From an uncultured Prevotellaceae bacterium (GTDB lineage Bacteria; Bacteroidota; Bacteroidia; Bacteroidales; Bacteroidaceae): a stretch of 10,054 bases of DNA. Under the pieces are notes generated by a model. It saw nothing but the letters and a program-made list of their open reading frames with translations, searched no databases and was not told where the DNA came from. The DNA lies in assembly GCA_946415695.1 (NCBI GenBank), contig CAMKTM010000082.1, forward strand, positions 1 through 10,054, in the 5' to 3' direction. Each line of letters opens with the position of its first letter. The stretch's first letter is position 1. The position numbers and the translations under genes were made by a program. Of this stretch, positions 6,139 to 10,054 are shown one piece after another.

Positions 6139-8913
6139 TTACTTAACCAGCACTTTGAAGGTTTTCCCCCCGCTGGTGCGGATGATTTGGATGCCCTTCG
6201 AAGACTTCATGATGCGCTGACCCGCAAGGTTGACTATTGGCCATTGACCATTGGCCATTGACCATTCTTGGTTGCAGATGCCAGTCGGGTCGGCATCATT
6301 GTAGTATGTCCCGTCGTCGTCGAGCATGACGAAGCCATGGGTGGCATCAAGGACCGGATGGTCGTCCTCTCCCAGCGTCTGATGCCAGACGGGTGTGTCA
6401 AGGCCTTGGTTGAGCATGTAGCACAACTCGCCACTCGCCACCTGTTCTTGCGACACGAGCGTGACGTTTCTGTCGGGCATGACGGAGTAGCAGTTGGTGG
6501 ACTGGGGGTTGCCGCGCAGCATGGCGTCGCTCTGGTCTGGGTAATAGTAGCCTTCGATGGTGCCACTGCCGTAGCAGCCAATCGCTTGCCCGCCTGCAGC
6601 ATAGCCCGTTATCTGTCCGCTCTCGCGCTCACCCTTCACTGGTCCCGTCGCATAGCAGTTGATGAAGATGGGCGTAGCAGCAGCCGCCATGTTACAGCCG
6701 AAGATGGCGCCGGCGTTATGTCGCGTAGCAGTCACGCAGCCTTCATTGCCCAGACATTCCATAGTGACTGTGCCGCTGCCGTTGGAACCGCCGATGATGC
6801 CCACGTAGGCTGCGCCGCTGATGGAGCAGGTCTTGTCGAGCACGAAGTTCTTGATGGTGGCGCCACCGCTGACCACGCCGAAGAGGCCGACATAGTTGCT
6901 GCCCGATTCAATCTTCAGGTTCGAGAAGGTGTGCCCTCCTCCGTCGAAGCATCCGACGTATGGATTGAGCTGGGTGCCTATGGGAGAGAGGCTGAGACCC
7001 TCGAAGTCCAAGTCGGCAGTGACGAAGGCATTGGCATCCGTCAGCCCGTCATTCACCCGGTCGGCAAAGTCCATCAGCTCTTGCGGAGTGGATATTACGA
7101 AGTCCTGATTGTCGGGATTGTCAGGAATCACCTCATATCCCAACTTGTTGTCAATCCAGCGGATGCGCTCTTTCAGGTAGCTCTTGATGATATCCAACTC
7201 GCCCTGATAGGTGCCGGGAGCGAATTGTTGCAACGTAAGAAGCGTCCCAAGATTGTCCCAGCGGGTGAAGTTCAGCTTCTGCGATTCGTTCAGCACTACG
7301 CCCAAGCTATCGACAAAAGCGCAAAGGCTGTCGCGGGAGAACGCCCCGCTCTCGCGCATTTCGGTCCAAATGGTGCAGAGTGTCTCGTTTGCGGCGGGGT
7401 CGGAAAGGATGCGGCTCACGAAGTCCCGTATGCCCGATACGGCAGAACCATAGTTGTAGAGCCAGTCGGGCTTGCCATTCGCCGGATAGGTGCGCTGGTC
7501 GTTGTCCATCGAAAGGTCGAAGTCCCAGACGGGGCCGAAGTGGAAGAGGTCGTCGTTACGCTCCTTATACAGATACAGGCTCCACATGGCATCGTTGTTG
7601 CCGGCAAATTCGCCCACCAGGAAATAGCGCAGGAAGCTGTCCAAATCCAACTTGTTGCGGTACCCCTTATCGGGGTGCAGATAAACGGAACTCCAAAGGC
7701 GCGACTCCATCTCGTTGAATGCGTCGCAGATGTAGGCAAACTGTTCCGCCGTGATGTCCTTCTCGTCGGGAGACTTGATGTCAACAGGAATGCCGCCATA
7801 CTCGCTGCTGAAATGATATTCTTCGCCTCCAGGGCTCGTTATTTCCAGCAGATAGCCGCCGCTGATGTTGGGCTCTTCGTTGTCGCTGGAGAGCAGTTCG
7901 AAGATGTCCACGCGCCCCGGGTCCACAGTCACTTGGTCGCAGAGTTGATAGTTGCCTTTGTACTCTCCGTTCACGATGACATCTACATTTTGAATCCATG
8001 GCGTATAGCTCAGTCCCAGCCGACGGCTCATTTCGAAGGCAATGTTGTTGCGCATCAGGCTCTTCTCGCGCCAGTTGGGAAGGAGTGTCCACTTCTTGCA
8101 CTTGCTTGGGCTCTCCAAAGCAGAACCCCTGAGCATGTGATGGCTCTTTCCGTCGTTGAACTTCAGGCGGTAGGGGCGCTTCAGGAAAGCCTCATAACGC
8201 GAACCGTTGCCGCGCTCGCGAACCAGGGTGGGATATTCCTGTATGCGCGTTCCTCCGTCGTAAACAAGACACATCTCGGATTCCAGTTCATGTTCCTTGT
8301 CGTAAGGTTCAATCCCTTCATAGGTGTGATAGGAGAGTGTGGGCAGATTCGTCAACTGATAGAACTGGGAATCGTCGCCTTCACCTTTGTGGCCGTAGAA
8401 CTCCAGTTCGGCGATGTTGCAGCGGCTGTCGGCCGGAGCGCACCAACGGACATAGCGGAAGCCTCGCGAGACATGCACGTCGGCGTGTGACATCACGCCG
8501 ATAGTCCCCTTTTCCGTAATCATATACAGGGGAATGGCATCCATGAAGTCCTCGCGGTTGGAACCCTCAAAGAGTCCAAGAACGACACGTCCCGGGCCAA
8601 CGCCGCCATTGCGAGGACTCCATCCCACCCGCGTGATGACGTGTGGCGTGCCTAAGTCCAAGCCAGCCCAAGTGTGCGACCGCTCGTAGGTGGCAACGTA
8701 TGTGGTGAGGTCGCCGTCGAAGGCATTGGCCACAGTGTTCACTGTCGTCGATGCCGACCCGCTGTCGTAGTCGTAACTTTCCTCTGTGCCAATCACGATG
8801 CCGGTCAGCTTGTGGTCTTCACTTTCATGCAGATTTGCCAAGCATAAGGCAGAACGCATAAAGCATAACGCAATAACAAAAAATAGTTTGTAAAGATGTT
8901 TTTCAAATGGCAT
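6139..8913 (-). CDS. Secreted multidomain protein: discoidin-like, CotH kinase-like, GLUG repeats
   Basis: The 924-residue product has a signal peptide (residues 1 to about 26, hydrophobic LFFVIALCFM, ending ALCLA). An F5/8C (discoidin)-like domain spans about 55-175 (AFDGDLTT at 64-71, FRYVRW at 152-157). The CotH domain is about 205-590, with KKWTLLPNW (273-281), VNGEYKGNYQL (314-324), GGYLLEI (352-358) and GPVWDFDLSMDND (460-472). CotH proteins in spore coats are protein kinases; the role of bacteroidete homologues is less clear, and surface anchoring or glycan-linked roles are common guesses. GLUG-type repeats span about 605-815 (GGGHTFSNLKI, NYVGLFG, AYVGIIGG). The tail (about 895-924, NLAGQRI to KVLVK) resembles the conserved C-terminal tails of exported bacteroidete proteins. 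ATG 8913 is chosen over the in-frame GTG at 8943, which falls inside the -7 box. Confidence 0.9.
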   Translation of the reverse strand: MPFEKHLYKLFFVIALCFMRSALCLANLHESEDHKLTGIVIGTEESYDYDSGSASTTVNTVANAFDGDLTTYVATYERSHTWAGLDLGTPHVITRVGWSPRNGGVGPGRVVLGLFEGSNREDFMDAIPLYMITEKGTIGVMSHADVHVSRGFRYVRWCAPADSRCNIAELEFYGHKGEGDDSQFYQLTNLPTLSYHTYEGIEPYDKEHELESEMCLVYDGGTRIQEYPTLVRERGNGSRYEAFLKRPYRLKFNDGKSHHMLRGSALESPSKCKKWTLLPNWREKSLMRNNIAFEMSRRLGLSYTPWIQNVDVIVNGEYKGNYQLCDQVTVDPGRVDIFELLSSDNEEPNISGGYLLEITSPGGEEYHFSSEYGGIPVDIKSPDEKDITAEQFAYICDAFNEMESRLWSSVYLHPDKGYRNKLDLDSFLRYFLVGEFAGNNDAMWSLYLYKERNDDLFHFGPVWDFDLSMDNDQRTYPANGKPDWLYNYGSAVSGIRDFVSRILSDPAANETLCTIWTEMRESGAFSRDSLCAFVDSLGVVLNESQKLNFTRWDNLGTLLTLQQFAPGTYQGELDIIKSYLKERIRWIDNKLGYEVIPDNPDNQDFVISTPQELMDFADRVNDGLTDANAFVTADLDFEGLSLSPIGTQLNPYVGCFDGGGHTFSNLKIESGSNYVGLFGVVSGGATIKNFVLDKTCSISGAAYVGIIGGSNGSGTVTMECLGNEGCVTATRHNAGAIFGCNMAAAATPIFINCYATGPVKGERESGQITGYAAGGQAIGCYGSGTIEGYYYPDQSDAMLRGNPQSTNCYSVMPDRNVTLVSQEQVASGELCYMLNQGLDTPVWHQTLGEDDHPVLDATHGFVMLDDDGTYYNDADPTGICNQEWSMANGQWPIVNLAGQRIMKSSKGIQIIRTSGGKTFKVLVK
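6236..6263. repeat. 14-bp tandem repeat inside the CotH gene tail
   Basis: ATTGGCCATTGACC occurs twice without gap (6236-6249, 6250-6263), with partial units on both sides (TTGAC at 6230-6234 and ATT at 6264-6266). On the coding strand it gives the WSMANGQWPIVN segment just before the conserved C-terminal tail. Because 14 is not a multiple of 3, gain or loss of one unit would shift the frame and remove or alter the last 30 or so residues. Confidence 0.75.
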
Positions 8914-8942
8914 AGTAAAGTGTTTTTTATTCAATCTTGCCA

Positions 8943-8973
8943 CAAAGTTACTATAAAGTGCGCGAAAAACAAA
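8943..8973 (-). promoter_or_regulatory. Bacteroidetes-type promoter of the CotH gene
   Basis: Read on the - strand, the -7 box is TAACTTTG (8950 to 8943). The -33 TTTG (8973 to 8970) lies 19 bases upstream. Transcription would begin near 8936, about 23 bases before ATG 8913. This rules against the upstream GTG at 8943 as start. Confidence 0.75.
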
Positions 8974-9172
8974 AGAAAAACAAGTTTTTATTTTACTGTT
9001 CCGAGCGGAAGAAACTTTGAAGAATGTCGAAATGACAAATTGTAGTTAATGATTATCCGCAGGTCGTATCGCCAAGAAGCCGAAAGCGTTACCTGTCAAA
9101 TAAAGGTTAGTTCGCTATACCCTCCGACATGAATAATGGTGAGGAATTGGCAACTTTTTTTTTGAAGCGTTT
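8974..9172. other. Divergent intergenic region without a clear gene
   Basis: About 200 bases separate the two divergent promoters. They contain two very short overlapping + strand frames (9049-9132, 27 residues; 9129-9179, 16 residues, joined by an ATGA overlap) and a run of nine T (9155-9163). I see no RNA gene, strong hairpin or operator that can be supported. It may hold regulatory sites for both flanking genes. Confidence 0.5.
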
Positions 9173-9203
9173 ATTGTAAAATCAGCAAAAAGCATTATCT
9201 TTG
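9173..9203 (+). promoter_or_regulatory. Bacteroidetes-type promoter of the SGNH hydrolase gene
   Basis: The -7 box TATCTTTG (9196-9203) has ATTG at 9173-9176 (TTG at 9174-9176), 19 bases upstream. Transcription would begin near 9210, giving an untranslated leader of about 85-95 bases before the candidate starts at 9294 and 9306. Confidence 0.75.
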
Positions 9204-9287
9204 CAGACGCAAGGGGAGAATTTGTCTCTTTCCCGCGAGATAAGTTAGCGAATTATCAAATTATCCATTTTATGACTGCGCTGGGGC

Positions 9288-9311
9288 AATTATATGAACA
9301 ATTATATGAAA
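9288..9311 (+). repeat. 12-bp tandem duplication carrying the start codon
   Basis: CAATTATATGAA occurs at 9288-9299 and again at 9300-9311. Each copy contains an ATG (9294 and 9306), and both are in frame with the SGNH hydrolase, so the duplication adds four residues (MNNY) or is silent depending on which start is used. Confidence 0.85.
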
Positions 9312-10054
9312 CAGTTTTTGATTTATCTTCTTGTCGCCTTTGTTGCGTTTAGTGCAAACGCACAGACTGTTGCGGAACACCCCTGGAAGGGCAAGCGCGT
9401 GGCATACTTCGGCGACTCCATCACCGACCCGAACAACGAAGCCTCCAAAGCCAAGTATTGGAGCTACCTGCAGGACTGGCTCTCCATTGCGCCCTACGTC
9501 TATGGCGTCAGCGGCTGGCAGTGGAACAGCATCCAGCGACAGGCCAACAAGCTGAAGGCAGAGCATGGTGACGAGGTGGATGCCATACTCATCTTCATTG
9601 GCACAAACGACTACAACGCCGGCGTGCCGATAGGCGAGTGGTTCACGGAGCGTCCGGAACGTGTGATGGCAGGCATAGGCGAGCCGAAGCACATGGTGGA
9701 CCGCCGCCATCGCTTCCCCGTGATGTGCGACTCGACCTATCGCGGACGCATCAACAAGGCGCTTGATTACGTGAAGCGCCTCTATCCGACCAAGCAGATT
9801 GTGCTGCTCACGCCCATCCATCGCTCGGACTTCCATGCCGGCGACCGCAACTGGCAGCCGCGCGAGGACTTCACCAACAAGTGCGGCGAGTTCCTCGATG
9901 CCTACATCCAGTCGGTGAAGGAAGCCGGCAACATCTGGGCTGTTCCTGTGATTGACATGGCTGCCCTCTGCGGCCTGTATCCTCTGATGGACGAGCACGC
10001 ACAGTTCTTCAAGGACGCCAACGACGACCGCCTCCATCCCAACGACGAAGGCCA
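9306..10054 (+). CDS. Secreted SGNH/GDSL hydrolase, probable carbohydrate esterase (3' partial)
   Basis: The frame stays open to the right edge, so 249 residues are visible. A signal peptide (KQFLIYLLVAFVAFSANA, likely cleaved after Ala19) precedes an SGNH domain. Block I is FGDSIT with nucleophile Ser38; block III is GTND (99-102, Asn101 in the oxyanion hole); block V is DRLHPND with Asp241 and His244. This is the full catalytic set, so the enzyme is probably active. Secreted SGNH proteins of this type in gut Bacteroidetes are often acetylesterases acting on plant or host glycans, but the substrate cannot be named. Only the last residues after the catalytic His are likely missing, unless another domain follows. 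ATG 9306 gives the most typical signal peptide; ATG 9294, in frame inside the duplicated 12-mer, is possible. A short out-of-frame ATG frame (9272-9352) overlaps the start. Confidence 0.9.
   Translation, partial: MKQFLIYLLVAFVAFSANAQTVAEHPWKGKRVAYFGDSITDPNNEASKAKYWSYLQDWLSIAPYVYGVSGWQWNSIQRQANKLKAEHGDEVDAILIFIGTNDYNAGVPIGEWFTERPERVMAGIGEPKHMVDRRHRFPVMCDSTYRGRINKALDYVKRLYPTKQIVLLTPIHRSDFHAGDRNWQPREDFTNKCGEFLDAYIQSVKEAGNIWAVPVIDMAALCGLYPLMDEHAQFFKDANDDRLHPNDEG

Noticed and set aside
6268..8490. A 740-codon open frame on the + strand, opposite the CotH gene
   Set aside because: It lies entirely antisense to a gene with clear domains, and its translation is low in recognisable motifs and rich in Ala, Val, Glu and His. 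GC-rich third positions of the real gene keep this antisense frame open.
9270..10037. A 255-codon - strand frame opposite the SGNH gene
   Set aside because: The + strand frame has a signal peptide and all SGNH catalytic blocks; the antisense frame is a shadow.

Overview
The window looks like a chromosomal segment from a member of the Bacteroidales, most probably Prevotella-like. Four start regions carry the Bacteroidetes-type promoter (a -7 box TAnnTTTG, with a TTTG/TTG about 19-20 bases upstream). The gene families also fit: a CotH protein with GLUG repeats and a short conserved C-terminal tail, a secreted SGNH esterase and a serine hydrolase. The genus call is inference from style, not from a marker gene.

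Region 1 (1-4038, + strand) is a signalling and transport cluster. It begins inside a membrane sensor protein (Cache, transmembrane segment, HAMP) that carries both a SpoIIE-type PP2C phosphatase domain and an RsbW-like ATPase/kinase domain. Next come a 100-residue STAS anti-sigma-antagonist-like protein and a 601-residue SLC13/DASS permease with two central TrkA-C (RCK_C) domains. The STAS stop and the permease start overlap (TGATG), so these two are probably translationally coupled. No sigma factor or anti-sigma target lies in the window, so the output of this switch is open and the permease is a candidate partner.

Region 2 (4039-4881) has no full-length gene but is structured. It holds a 24-bp perfect inverted repeat whose arms are built from a 9-bp tandem unit, around an AT-rich spacer. 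Protein-like open stretches run outward from both arms. The right-hand one ends four bases before a strong terminator hairpin with a 17-bp stem. Two Bacteroidetes-type promoters in tandem then precede the next gene.

Region 3 (4882-8913) has two convergent genes separated by 3 bases. On the + strand is a secreted serine hydrolase of the beta-lactamase/class C PBP fold. On the - strand is a 924-residue secreted protein with a discoidin-like domain, a CotH kinase-like domain, GLUG-type repeats and a conserved C-terminal tail that contains a 14-bp DNA tandem repeat.

Region 4 (8914-10054) is a divergent promoter region followed by a secreted SGNH/GDSL hydrolase, open at the right edge. Its likely start codon lies in a 12-bp tandem duplication. 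I did not find RNA genes, CRISPR arrays, complete insertion sequences or an obvious new defence system. The items most worth a second look are the STAS-permease coupling and the repeat/orphan-ORF block at 4157-4582.
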